NCBI RefSeq assembly: GCF_018780385.1
Contig: NZ_JADMJO010000003.1
Location: 620,001 to 684,000, forward strand
DNA from: Hydrogenophaga sp.
Lineage (GTDB): Bacteria > Pseudomonadota > Gammaproteobacteria > Burkholderiales > Burkholderiaceae_C
Direction of reading: 5' to 3'
Length of the DNA: 64,000 nt
The notes under the pieces: model-generated
What the model was told of the DNA's origin: nothing
Database searches by the model: none
The model's input: only the letters and a program-made list of their open reading frames with translations
Translations under genes and position numbers: made by a program
In this document: positions 36,842-44,688 of the stretch, piece by piece
Layout: each line of letters starts with the position of its first letter
How positions within the stretch are numbered: the stretch's first letter is position 1

Positions 36842-37788
36842 ACAAGGCAAGCCATTCGGTGGGCCACATCGGCTCCGCACTGGACTGGGGTTGGGAGAAC
36901 CTGCAGTTCCTGCGCATGCGGTTGCGCGGCCTGCAAGACAAAGAGGCCGATCTGACCAAGCTGCTGGTCGAGCTTGACGGCTACCGGTCGCTCTACGAAT
37001 CCCTGACGGAACGCCCGTTTCAGCAAGCCTCGATGTTTGAAGTGGGTTACGGCGCCCGGCCGCTGCGCCTGCTGGCGCTCATCTCCATGGGCCTGAACGC
37101 GCGAGGCATTGACCTGGATGCGCCCATGCTCCAGGGCTCCGTTCACGAGCTGCTGCGCATCCTCAAGACCAACGGATGGCAGCGCTTCATCAAGAGCACG
37201 GTGCGAGCGACGGTGTTCGATGCCCACGAGCGCCACGCGCTGGACCGTGCCTTGGCTCGCCGGGGTGCGCGGCTTCGCGTGCAGCCCGATCGATTTCTGG
37301 TGGGGGACGTCTCCGACGTGGCATTGACCCCGGCATCGCTGGACTTCATCTACTCTGAAGACGTGTTTGAACACATACCGCGCGAAGCGCTGGACCGGGT
37401 GTGTGCCAGTCTGGCTCGAGCGCTCGCGCCTCAAGGGGTGGCCGTGATCTCCCCCTCCGTGTTCACCGGGATCGGCGGCGGTCACCTGGTCGAGTGGTAC
37501 CCCCACACGCTGGACCGCGACATCGATCGCCGATCGGAGCCGTGGGAACACCTGCGGCAGCGGCGCTTCGCGCCCGATTGTTTTCTCAACGAGATGCGGC
37601 TGTACGAATACCAGCGCCTGTTCGAGCGCCATTTCAGCGTGGAGGCCGTGCACAACCTCCAGGCGGGCCTCGGCCGCACTTTTCTGACCGAAGACGTGCG
37701 GGAGGAACTGGACGACTACAGCGTGGAAGAGCTGCTCGGTGACAAGTGGCGCTTCGTGCTGCGCAAAAAGCCCGAGGCGCAGCCGTGA
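36838..37788 (+). CDS. SAM-dependent methyltransferase, class I
   Basis: 316 residues. FEVGYGARPLRLLALISMG fits motif I of a Rossmann methyltransferase, and SLDFIYSEDVFEHIPREALDRVCASLARALAPQGVAVISPS is the typical post-motif region of EPS-linked Methyltransf_11 proteins. It may methylate a sugar of the repeat unit. The N-terminal ~60 residues are helical and not part of the core. Confidence 0.82.
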   Translation: MNKASHSVGHIGSALDWGWENLQFLRMRLRGLQDKEADLTKLLVELDGYRSLYESLTERPFQQASMFEVGYGARPLRLLALISMGLNARGIDLDAPMLQGSVHELLRILKTNGWQRFIKSTVRATVFDAHERHALDRALARRGARLRVQPDRFLVGDVSDVALTPASLDFIYSEDVFEHIPREALDRVCASLARALAPQGVAVISPSVFTGIGGGHLVEWYPHTLDRDIDRRSEPWEHLRQRRFAPDCFLNEMRLYEYQRLFERHFSVEAVHNLQAGLGRTFLTEDVREELDDYSVEELLGDKWRFVLRKKPEAQP

Positions 37789-38345
37789 TCATCGAACACA
37801 ACGACCCATTCACCCAGCCCTCCTTTTCCCTGCGCAACCGGCTGGGTCGCCTGGCGTGGGGCGGCGTGTGGCTGCTGCTGTTTCGCACCAGCCCGCGCCC
37901 CATGCACGCATGGCGGTGTTTTCTGCTTCGCTCGTTCGGCGCGGTTATCGGGCAGGACGTGCACATCTACCCCAGCGTGCGCATCTGGGCGCCCTGGCAA
38001 CTCACATTGGGCACCCGCGTCGGCGTGGCCGACGGCGCCATGCTCTACAACATGGCGCACCTGACCGTGGGAAACGACTGCGTGATCTCGCAAGGCGCAC
38101 ACCTGTGCGGCGGCTCGCACGATGTCGACTCGCCCAACTTCCAGCTGGTGGCGCGTCCCATCGTCCTGGGCGACCAGGTCTGGATCTGCGCCGACGCCTT
38201 CGTCGCGCTGGGAGTGCGGATCGCGCCAGGATGTGTGGTCGGTGCCCGATCCCTGGTTTTGAAGGACATCAACGAACCGTGGACGGTGTGGGCAGGCCAT
38301 CCGGCCGAGCGCAAGCGGCAGCGTCGACAAGGGAGCCAACCATGA
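37785..38345 (+). CDS. WcaF/WcaB-like left-handed beta-helix acetyltransferase
   Basis: 186 residues from a GTG at 37785 that overlaps the methyltransferase stop as GTGA. Hexapeptide-repeat pattern (IGQDVHIYPSVRIWAPWQLTLGTRVGV, VGNDCVISQGAHLCGGSHDVDSP, IVLGDQVWICADAFVALGVRIAPGCVVGARSLV) ending in WTVWAGHPAERK, as in colanic-acid acetyltransferases. HDVD contains the probable catalytic His. It likely O-acetylates the polysaccharide. Confidence 0.9.
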   Translation: MIIEHNDPFTQPSFSLRNRLGRLAWGGVWLLLFRTSPRPMHAWRCFLLRSFGAVIGQDVHIYPSVRIWAPWQLTLGTRVGVADGAMLYNMAHLTVGNDCVISQGAHLCGGSHDVDSPNFQLVARPIVLGDQVWICADAFVALGVRIAPGCVVGARSLVLKDINEPWTVWAGHPAERKRQRRQGSQP

Positions 38346-39199
38346 TTCCAATTTCCGTGTTGATCCTGACCAAGAACGAACAGCAGGACCTGCCAGGTTG
38401 CCTGGCCAGCGTCGCGTGGTCAGACGACGTGCACGTCTACGACTCCATGAGCAGCGATCGCACCGTGGAAATCGCACAAGCGGCGGGCGCGAGGATCACC
38501 CAGCGACCGTTCGACAACTGGGCCAGCCACCAGAACTGGGGCTTGCAGAACATCGCGTTCAAGCATCCGTGGGTGTTCTACATCGATGCCGACGAGCGCA
38601 TGACCCCGGAGCTCGTGCAGTCCGTTCAAACGGCGGTAACGGCCCCCGGCGACAGCGTGGCTTTTCGTCTCGAGCGGCGCGATTTTTTCATGGATACCTG
38701 GCTGAGGCATGTGCAGACGTCATCGTTTTACATGCGCCTGTTCCGCCCGGAGAAGATGCGCTACGAGCGCCTGGTCAATCCGGTGTCTCTGGCAGACGGA
38801 CCCGTGGGCGAGATCGCCGGCTATCTCGACCACTTTCCGTTCAGCAAAGGACTGGGCCATTGGTTCGACCGCCACAACAGCTACAGCCGGTTCGAGGCCG
38901 AACAGATCGTCGCCAACCGCCGGCGCGGCGAAGGTTTCTCGGTCATCAAGGCCTTGACCGAAAAGGACTTCCACGAGCGGCGCTACCACCAGAAGGAACT
39001 GTTCTACCGCCTGCCGCTGCGCCCGCTGGTGAAATTCCTGCTGCTGTACGTGGTCAAGCGGGGCTTCCTCGACGGCCGGGCCGGCCTGCGCTATGCCATC
39101 CTGCAGTCGATCTACGAATACATGATCGTTCTCAAGGTGGAGGAACGTGAACAGCAGTTGTCGGAGACGTCGGCGCCGGTGCTGCTCCAACAACCATGA
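38342..39199 (+). CDS. Glycosyltransferase, GT2 family (WaaE-like)
   Basis: 285 residues from the ATG at 38342. GT-A fold: ISVLILTKNEQQDLPGCLASV, DSMSSDRTVEIAQAAGARI, FYIDADERMTPEL with the DAD metal-binding motif. C-terminal part with membrane-associated helices (PLVKFLLLYVVKRGFLDG). Resembles beta-glucosyltransferases of LPS core/EPS loci. The open frame reaches further upstream through the acetyltransferase gene, which is a shadow. Confidence 0.9.
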   Translation: MIPISVLILTKNEQQDLPGCLASVAWSDDVHVYDSMSSDRTVEIAQAAGARITQRPFDNWASHQNWGLQNIAFKHPWVFYIDADERMTPELVQSVQTAVTAPGDSVAFRLERRDFFMDTWLRHVQTSSFYMRLFRPEKMRYERLVNPVSLADGPVGEIAGYLDHFPFSKGLGHWFDRHNSYSRFEAEQIVANRRRGEGFSVIKALTEKDFHERRYHQKELFYRLPLRPLVKFLLLYVVKRGFLDGRAGLRYAILQSIYEYMIVLKVEEREQQLSETSAPVLLQQP

Positions 39200-40434
39200 A
39201 GATCCTGATCCACAGCGCCAACTTCGCACCCGAGCCCACCGGCATCGGCAAATACTCGGGCGAGATGGCCGAGTGGCTGGCCGCGCAGGGCCATGAGGTG
39301 CGTGTCGTGGCGGCCCCGCCCTACTACCCGGCCTGGAAGCTCGACGAAGCCTACCGCTGGCCACCCTGGCGCCACGAGATCTGGCGCGGCGTGCGTGTGT
39401 GGCGCGCGCCTCTGTGGGTGCCGCGCAAACCAGGGGGCCTCAAACGGGTGCTGCACCTGAGCACCTTCGCTCTGTCTTCCATGCCGGTGATGCTGCGGCA
39501 GGTGTTCTGGCGTCCCGACGTGGTGCTCACCGTGGCACCGGCGCTGGTGTGCGCCCCCGCAGGTTGGCTCACCGCACGCCTGAGCGGTGCCCAGGCGTGG
39601 CTGCATGTGCAGGACTTCGAAGTCGACGTGGCGCTGCAGATGGGGCTGCTCAAGGGCGAGCACCTGGCCCGCGCCGTTCGCGCAGTGGAATCCGCGTTGC
39701 TGAAGCGCTTCGACGTGGTCTCCACGATCTCGGGGCGCATGTGCGAGCACCTGCTGCGCAAGGGCGTGGCGCCTGAACGCACGCACCTCTTCGTGAACTG
39801 GGCCAATGTGGAGAGCATCAAGCCCCTGACCCAGCCGAGCACTTACCGTGCCGAGCTGGGCCTGTCCCCCACCACCTACGTCGCCCTGTTCTCGGGAACA
39901 CTCAGCGCGAAGCAGGGCCTGCTGGTGATCCCGCAGGCAGCGCGCCTGCTGGTGCACCGGCACGATGTGCTGTTCGTGATCTGCGGCGGCGGGGCGATGC
40001 TGCCCGAACTCGAGCGCGCGGCGCGCGAGCTGCCCAACCTGCGCTTGCTGCCGCTTCAGCCACTGGAGCGCCTGGGTGAGCTGCTCGGCCTGGCCGACGT
40101 CCATCTGTTGCCACAAAGCCAGGAAGCCGAAGACCTGGTGCTGCCCTCCAAGCTCACCGGCATGCTCGCCAGCGGTCGACCCGTGCTGGCCACCTGCCGG
40201 GCCGACACGGAACTGGCCACCGTGGTCGGTCAGTTCGGCCGCGTCGTGCCCCCGGGTGATGCTGCCGCGCTGGCTCAGGCCTTGTGCGAGTTGCTGGCCG
40301 ACCCTGTACAGCGCCGCGCGCTGGGTGCGCAGGCCAGAGAACACGCGATGCTGCACCTGGCACGCGACGGTGTGCTCGATCTGCTGGTGCGCCGCATGCA
40401 GGCACACGCCCCACAGATTCAGACAAGCCCATGA
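39196..40434 (+). CDS. WcaI-like colanic-acid-type glycosyltransferase
   Basis: 412 residues. MKILIHSANFAPEPTGIGKYSGEMAEWLAAQGHEV and the APPYYPAWKLDEAY segment are characteristic of WcaI proteins; LFSGTLSAKQGLLVIPQAARLL and LLPQSQEAEDLVLPSKLTGMLASGRPVLAT form the donor domain. WcaI acts in colanic acid synthesis as a probable fucosyltransferase (established for the family by association), consistent with gmd/fcl upstream. Confidence 0.9.
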   Translation: MKILIHSANFAPEPTGIGKYSGEMAEWLAAQGHEVRVVAAPPYYPAWKLDEAYRWPPWRHEIWRGVRVWRAPLWVPRKPGGLKRVLHLSTFALSSMPVMLRQVFWRPDVVLTVAPALVCAPAGWLTARLSGAQAWLHVQDFEVDVALQMGLLKGEHLARAVRAVESALLKRFDVVSTISGRMCEHLLRKGVAPERTHLFVNWANVESIKPLTQPSTYRAELGLSPTTYVALFSGTLSAKQGLLVIPQAARLLVHRHDVLFVICGGGAMLPELERAARELPNLRLLPLQPLERLGELLGLADVHLLPQSQEAEDLVLPSKLTGMLASGRPVLATCRADTELATVVGQFGRVVPPGDAAALAQALCELLADPVQRRALGAQAREHAMLHLARDGVLDLLVRRMQAHAPQIQTSP

Positions 40435-41573
40435 ACACAAGCACCGCAACCCATCCGTTTCCATCGGCCGGCGACATCGTCATCTTTCAACCAGAGTTCG
40501 AGGAGTTCGGCGGTGAAGAACGCGTGATCCTGTCGCTGTCCGCCGGTCTGCATGCGCAAGGCAAGGCTCACAGCGTGCTTTGTTACCACGACCACATTGG
40601 CCTGGCGCGGCACGCGCACCTTCCGCTGCCGGTGTTTGAACTCAAACCGTCGGGCGGCGGATGGGTCAAAGCCATGGCACTTCGGGCCGCGTTGGCGCGG
40701 CTGCATGCACGGGGCGATCCGACACCCGTGCTGTTCAGCATCCAGTCGGCCTTGCACGCAGGCATGGCCAACCTGCGGAGCCACTCCCCCTACTTCCTGC
40801 GCATTCCCGACACCTACAGCCTGCTGAACTACGAGACCACCGCCACGGGTGGGCCCGGAAGGACGGAACGGCTCTCTGCAAGGCACTGGCTCACACGCCA
40901 CGGCATCCGCTCAGCACGAGGCTTTGCCACCAACACCCTTGCGCTGGCCAACGAGATGCATGCCTTGTATGGTCGAAGGGCCGAGGTGGTGTACCTCGGC
41001 GGCTTCGGCCAACAGCCGCTGGCACAACTGCCGGCGCGCGCCAGCCAACCCATCGAGTTGTTGAGCGTTTCGCGGCTGCAGAAAAACAAGCGGGTGGACT
41101 GGATCCTGCAGAGCCTGGCGGAGATCGTTCGACGACCCGAGGGAGAGCCCGATTTTGTGTTGCATGTGGTGGGCGCAGGACCCGAAGAAGCTGCATTGAA
41201 GTTGATGAGCCAGGCGCTCGGACTGGGAGAGCGCGTGCGCTTCCATGGCTTCGTCTCGGACGATGCCTTGACCCACCTGTACCAGCGATCCCACGTGTTC
41301 CTGATGCCCGCATGTCAGGGCTACGGATTGCCCGCCATTGAAGCGCTGTACCGCCGGCAAGGCGTGGTGCTCAACCACGAATCGGGCGTGGTGGAGCTGC
41401 TGGCCGACTCACAGTGGGCGGTGGTGGCAGAACCCGGGCCGCTGGGCTTCACCCAGGGCGTTCGCGACATGTTCAAACGCGTCTGCGATCCGCGCTTCTT
41501 CGCCCATCCCTTGCCCTCATTGCCCACCGAAGGTGACTGGGCCAAAAAAATCATCGCGTTGTTTGGCTGGTAA
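40431..41573 (+). CDS. Glycosyltransferase, GT4-like
   Basis: 380 residues from the ATG at 40431 (ATGA overlap). N-terminal IVIFQPEFEEFGGEERVILSLSAGLHAQG with a Gly-Gly-Glu loop, IELLSVSRLQKNKRVDWILQSL, LHVVGAGPEEAALKLMSQALGLG, and FLMPACQGYGLPAIEALYRRQGVVLNHESGV near the C-terminus. Last clear sugar-transfer gene of the operon; acceptor unknown. Confidence 0.87.
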   Translation: MNTSTATHPFPSAGDIVIFQPEFEEFGGEERVILSLSAGLHAQGKAHSVLCYHDHIGLARHAHLPLPVFELKPSGGGWVKAMALRAALARLHARGDPTPVLFSIQSALHAGMANLRSHSPYFLRIPDTYSLLNYETTATGGPGRTERLSARHWLTRHGIRSARGFATNTLALANEMHALYGRRAEVVYLGGFGQQPLAQLPARASQPIELLSVSRLQKNKRVDWILQSLAEIVRRPEGEPDFVLHVVGAGPEEAALKLMSQALGLGERVRFHGFVSDDALTHLYQRSHVFLMPACQGYGLPAIEALYRRQGVVLNHESGVVELLADSQWAVVAEPGPLGFTQGVRDMFKRVCDPRFFAHPLPSLPTEGDWAKKIIALFGW

Positions 41574-41600
41574 AACCGTCTGCATGACAGAAAGGTTGGC

Positions 41601-42062
41601 ATGAGCATTCAATCCTGGTTTTCGCGCAGCATGGGTCGGGTCCGCGAGGGAACCAAGGCACATCTGGTGAGCTCTGCCGAGCTTCTCGACTTCACCGCTG
41701 ACGCACTTCACGCCATGCGCGAAGCCACAGACGACGAATGTGAAGCCTTGTTCGTTGAACATGTCTCCCGGACTTGTGGGGGCACCGTCGATTGGAGGGA
41801 GCATCCAAAGGACATCGCAGAAATAGTCGCTGCATTTCTCAGCGCAGACGAAGTCTCTCTGATCCAGACATCGACGTTCAATGATCGAACTGCGCCCCCA
41901 CAAGCCATGCAGAGATTTGACGAATCCCTGAAGGGTTCACCGCGGGGAGTTCGGGCCCTGGAGTCGTTCGGAGATTTCTACATCGTGCTGGTCTTGCCAC
42001 GCCATCTGCTGCCACGCTTTGATGAAATCAACCAGCACTGGATTGCAGCAGGCGTGACATGA
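41601..42062 (+). CDS. Hypothetical protein at the end of the EPS operon
   Basis: 153 residues, not recognised. No signal peptide or membrane helix, balanced acidic/basic composition, and visibly lower GC and less biased third positions than its neighbours. AGAAAGGTTGGC precedes the ATG, so a ribosome site is present. It starts 27 bp after the last glycosyltransferase and ends 6 bp before the convergent protease gene. Possibly a later addition to the operon. Confidence 0.65.
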   Translation: MSIQSWFSRSMGRVREGTKAHLVSSAELLDFTADALHAMREATDDECEALFVEHVSRTCGGTVDWREHPKDIAEIVAAFLSADEVSLIQTSTFNDRTAPPQAMQRFDESLKGSPRGVRALESFGDFYIVLVLPRHLLPRFDEINQHWIAAGVT

Positions 42063-42068
42063 AAGATG

Positions 42069-43013
42069 TCACGGCTTCCGGGGCTTGACGATCAAACGCG
42101 CCGGCACATCGGCGGTTCCAGTCGCCGGTGCAGGTTCACTCAACACCTCTCGCAGCCAGACGGCGTGTTCGCCCAGCACCACGCCCCCGCCACCCGTGCC
42201 CGACGCCCGTGGACTTGCGGTGGTGGCACCGAAGGAGATGTTGAAGGTGTTGACGCCAGCGAGATACCACCGACCATCCACGTGCACAAAGGCCGCACTG
42301 CCCGAGTCGCCGTTGGCCAGGGTCGCCTCTCGATCAAGCCCCAGGGTGCCGTTGGCGGGCACCGCGGGTCCCAGGCGGTTGGTGGCGAGGTCGGGGCCAT
42401 CGAAGTCGAACAGGTAGGTCGCGGGGCGCCCGAGGAAGTCGGGAAACACCAGGTCGGCGCGGTTTTCCCCGGTTGTAAACAGCGTGGTGCTGCCGCCGTG
42501 GCTCACGAGGGTGAGGACGCGCCCCAGCACAGGCCCGGTGAACAGGCGCGCGACCGGCATCTTCGACGGTGCGGGTGTGGCCAGCCGCACGATGGCCAGG
42601 TCCGCATGCACGGAGGGATCGCCCGGGCTGTTGTTGGCGCTGCTGCCGGTGTAGCCCGGGTGCACCTGCACCGAGGTGCCCGCACTTGTAAATCCCTCGG
42701 CGGCCGCGCTGCGAAAGCGGATGTGCGCCGGATTGGCGCCGGCCACCACATGAGCTGCCGTGATCACATGCTGCCGGCCGATCAAGGTGGCACTGAACAG
42801 CCGTCCGCCCACGTCCAGGCTGCCCACGGCGGCCCAGGCCGGGTCCGCCGGCTCCTCGCTGGGACCAGCGCCACCGGTGAGCGCATGGGCGAGGCCCATG
42901 GCCATGCCAACGCAGGCGCAAACGCTTCGCCGCAGCCATGCGCGGGAGGCACGGGCACGCTCCGCCCGTCGACCGGCAGTCAACCTGCGCGCACCACCAT
43001 CCAATCGGACCAT
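42069..43013 (-). CDS. Secreted trypsin-like serine protease
   Basis: 314 residues from the ATG at 43013, preceded by GGGGTG. The long basic N-terminus (Arg-rich to about residue 30) then a hydrophobic stretch (SVCACVGMAMGLAHAL) suggests an unusual signal peptide. Chymotrypsin-fold triad: His in VITAAHVVAG, Asp in HADLAIVRL, Ser in ANGDSGSAAFV. There is no PEP-CTERM tail. It is divergent from a PEP-CTERM gene, so the two may share a control region. It might process surface proteins; the substrate is unknown. Confidence 0.85.
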   Translation of the reverse strand: MVRLDGGARRLTAGRRAERARASRAWLRRSVCACVGMAMGLAHALTGGAGPSEEPADPAWAAVGSLDVGGRLFSATLIGRQHVITAAHVVAGANPAHIRFRSAAAEGFTSAGTSVQVHPGYTGSSANNSPGDPSVHADLAIVRLATPAPSKMPVARLFTGPVLGRVLTLVSHGGSTTLFTTGENRADLVFPDFLGRPATYLFDFDGPDLATNRLGPAVPANGTLGLDREATLANGDSGSAAFVHVDGRWYLAGVNTFNISFGATTASPRASGTGGGGVVLGEHAVWLREVLSEPAPATGTADVPARLIVKPRKP

Positions 43014-43197
43014 GCCAGCACCCCTACCCAACGTGAAACGAACGAACAACCACGTCAGCCTCCCCGCAAAATCGGAAGCTCGTGGCTGACTCACGTGGTG
43101 ACCATACCCAGGCTGGTGTGACTTTGCTATCGCGTGTCAGTCTTTCATTTGTTGGCACCGTCCCGCTGCAATCCCGGGGCGATGAAAGGTGATCACC
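43014..43197. other. Divergent promoter region, protease / PEP-CTERM gene
   Basis: 184 bp between two divergent starts. It must hold both promoters. AAGGTGAT sits nine bases before the ATG at 43198 and decides that start over the GTG at 43189. A TTGGCAC sequence at 43152-43158 recalls a sigma-54 -24 element, but the spacing to the following GC is wrong. Confidence 0.45.
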
Positions 43198-43860
43198 ATG
43201 TTCCGTTTGAAATCCCTCTGCCGGGCCGTGTGCCTGGCCACCGGCCTGATCCTCACGGCGGGCGCTGGCTCTGCGGCCACTCCCCTGTCCGCCCTCGGCG
43301 GCACGTCCACCGATCTGCTCGCTTCCGCTGTGTCGTTCAACCCCAATTGGTTCGACGACGCATCGTCATTTGCCAGCCGCAGCGCCAGCAGCTTCGACCT
43401 GAGCTCGATGCTCATGGGCGCTTCCCTGCTGCTGACGCAGCCCGCCAACGTCACATACACGCTGATGGGGTTTGAAGCCGGCTTCAACAACGCTTTCGTG
43501 TCGGGCACTGAACAACTGACCAACCGCAGCGGCTCGACACCCCGGCTCGGCACCTCGTTGAGCTTCAACCACGTCACGGCTTCCCCGCTGGACTTCGGTT
43601 TCCTGTCCAACGGAAGCGGCACGCTGTTCGCCAATGGCAGCTCGCGCACGGGCCTGGTGATGTCCAACGACGGCCAGAGCGCGCTCATCCTGTTCAACGA
43701 CATGTACTCGGGCGACATCGATTTCGACGACATGGTGATCCGTGTGTCGATTTCGGCGGTGCCGGAACCCGAGATGCTGGGCATGCTGCTGGCCGGCCTG
43801 GGCCTGGTCGCAGCAGGTGCACGGCGTCGTTTGAAGCGCATGGGCACGTTGGCTGTTTGA
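43198..43860 (+). CDS. PEP-CTERM sorting domain protein, DUF4114-like
   Basis: 220 residues. Signal peptide ends near AGSAA. The middle has FNDMYSGDIDFDDMVIRVS, the acidic pattern seen in DUF4114-type secreted proteins. The tail VPEPEMLGMLLAGLGLVA plus ARRRLKRMG is a PEP-CTERM signal. Predicted XrtB substrate found at the cell surface or in the matrix. Confidence 0.88.
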   Translation: MFRLKSLCRAVCLATGLILTAGAGSAATPLSALGGTSTDLLASAVSFNPNWFDDASSFASRSASSFDLSSMLMGASLLLTQPANVTYTLMGFEAGFNNAFVSGTEQLTNRSGSTPRLGTSLSFNHVTASPLDFGFLSNGSGTLFANGSSRTGLVMSNDGQSALILFNDMYSGDIDFDDMVIRVSISAVPEPEMLGMLLAGLGLVAAGARRRLKRMGTLAV

Positions 43861-43871
43861 GATGGTGCGCG

Positions 43872-43893
43872 GGCGGCCGGTCTGGTCAGACCG
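43872..43893. terminator. Possible bidirectional hairpin between convergent PEP-CTERM genes
   Basis: GC-rich inverted repeat (CGGTC at 43878-43882 with GACCG at 43889-43893, extendable with GGCGG/CCGCC) in the 25-bp convergent gap. No T-run on either strand, so termination strength is uncertain. Confidence 0.35.
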
Positions 43894-44653
43894 CCGTCAC
43901 GCCGCCCTTGTTCTGCCGGCGGCGGATGTAGCCCCCCATGAGTCCGAGACCGGCCAGCATCAGCGCATAGGTTTCGGGTTCGGGCACGGCACTCACGCTC
44001 ACGTTGTCGATGCGCAGCTCGCTGGTGCCCAGGTAGTCACCAATGTCGGCGACGCCAATGACGAGCGACACCGCGCCGTCGCTGGCAGCGGTGTAGGTGT
44101 AGCTGTTCTCGGTGAACACCCAGCTGGCCGCGCCGAAGTCACCGAAATTCCCGGTGAAACTGCTCACCAGAGGGCTGCTGGCGGTGTTCACGAAACTGAC
44201 CACGGTGTCGTTGATGGCGATGAAGCCGAAGTCGGCATTGGCCGTGTCGGACGACAGGAAAGCCCAGTCGAACTTGACGGTGATCTGCTGTCCGGCGGTG
44301 GCCATGAAACTCTGGCGCAGGGCGGAGCCTTCGTATGCGAAGCCACCGATGTCCAGTGAGCCCACGGCCACACCGGCGAGGTTGTTGTTGAAAGAGAAAT
44401 CAACCGCTGCGGTGCCCGAATTGTTGTTGAAGCCGGCGCCCAGGGGAGCGTCGTCCTCATAGTCGAGCGAGGCGGTGGACAGGATGCCGATCTTGCGACC
44501 GCTGGTGGTGACGAGCACATCACCATCGGTCGACCAGTTGGTCAAGCCGGATTCGAAACTGCCGTTCTGAAACGTGGTGCTCTGGGCCATGGCCGAAGCG
44601 CTGGCCAGTGCAAACACGGCGGTGGCAGCCAGGCTGCGAGGGATCGATGTCAT
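43886..44653 (-). CDS. PEP-CTERM sorting domain protein
   Basis: 255 residues. Signal peptide ends at SAMAQ. The body has FQNGSFESGLTNWSTDGDV, the beginning of a carbohydrate-binding-like/DUF642-type beta-sandwich, and VAVGSLDIGGFAYEGSALRQSF. C-terminal signal VPEPETYALMLAGLGLMG followed by GYIRRRQ. It lies 35 bp after the 5'-nucleotidase gene on the same strand, so it may be the last gene of that transcript. Confidence 0.9.
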   Translation of the reverse strand: MTSIPRSLAATAVFALASASAMAQSTTFQNGSFESGLTNWSTDGDVLVTTSGRKIGILSTASLDYEDDAPLGAGFNNNSGTAAVDFSFNNNLAGVAVGSLDIGGFAYEGSALRQSFMATAGQQITVKFDWAFLSSDTANADFGFIAINDTVVSFVNTASSPLVSSFTGNFGDFGAASWVFTENSYTYTAASDGAVSLVIGVADIGDYLGTSELRIDNVSVSAVPEPETYALMLAGLGLMGGYIRRRQNKGGVTAV

Positions 44654-44688
44654 GGGAGGCCTTTGTTGAATGAAGAAGGATCAGGATT

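Noticed and set aside
43152-43171. Sigma-54-like TTGGCAC...GCTGCA before the PEP-CTERM gene
   Set aside because: The gap between GG and the candidate GC dinucleotides is 9 or 12 nt and not the required 10, so it is not a convincing -24/-12 promoter.
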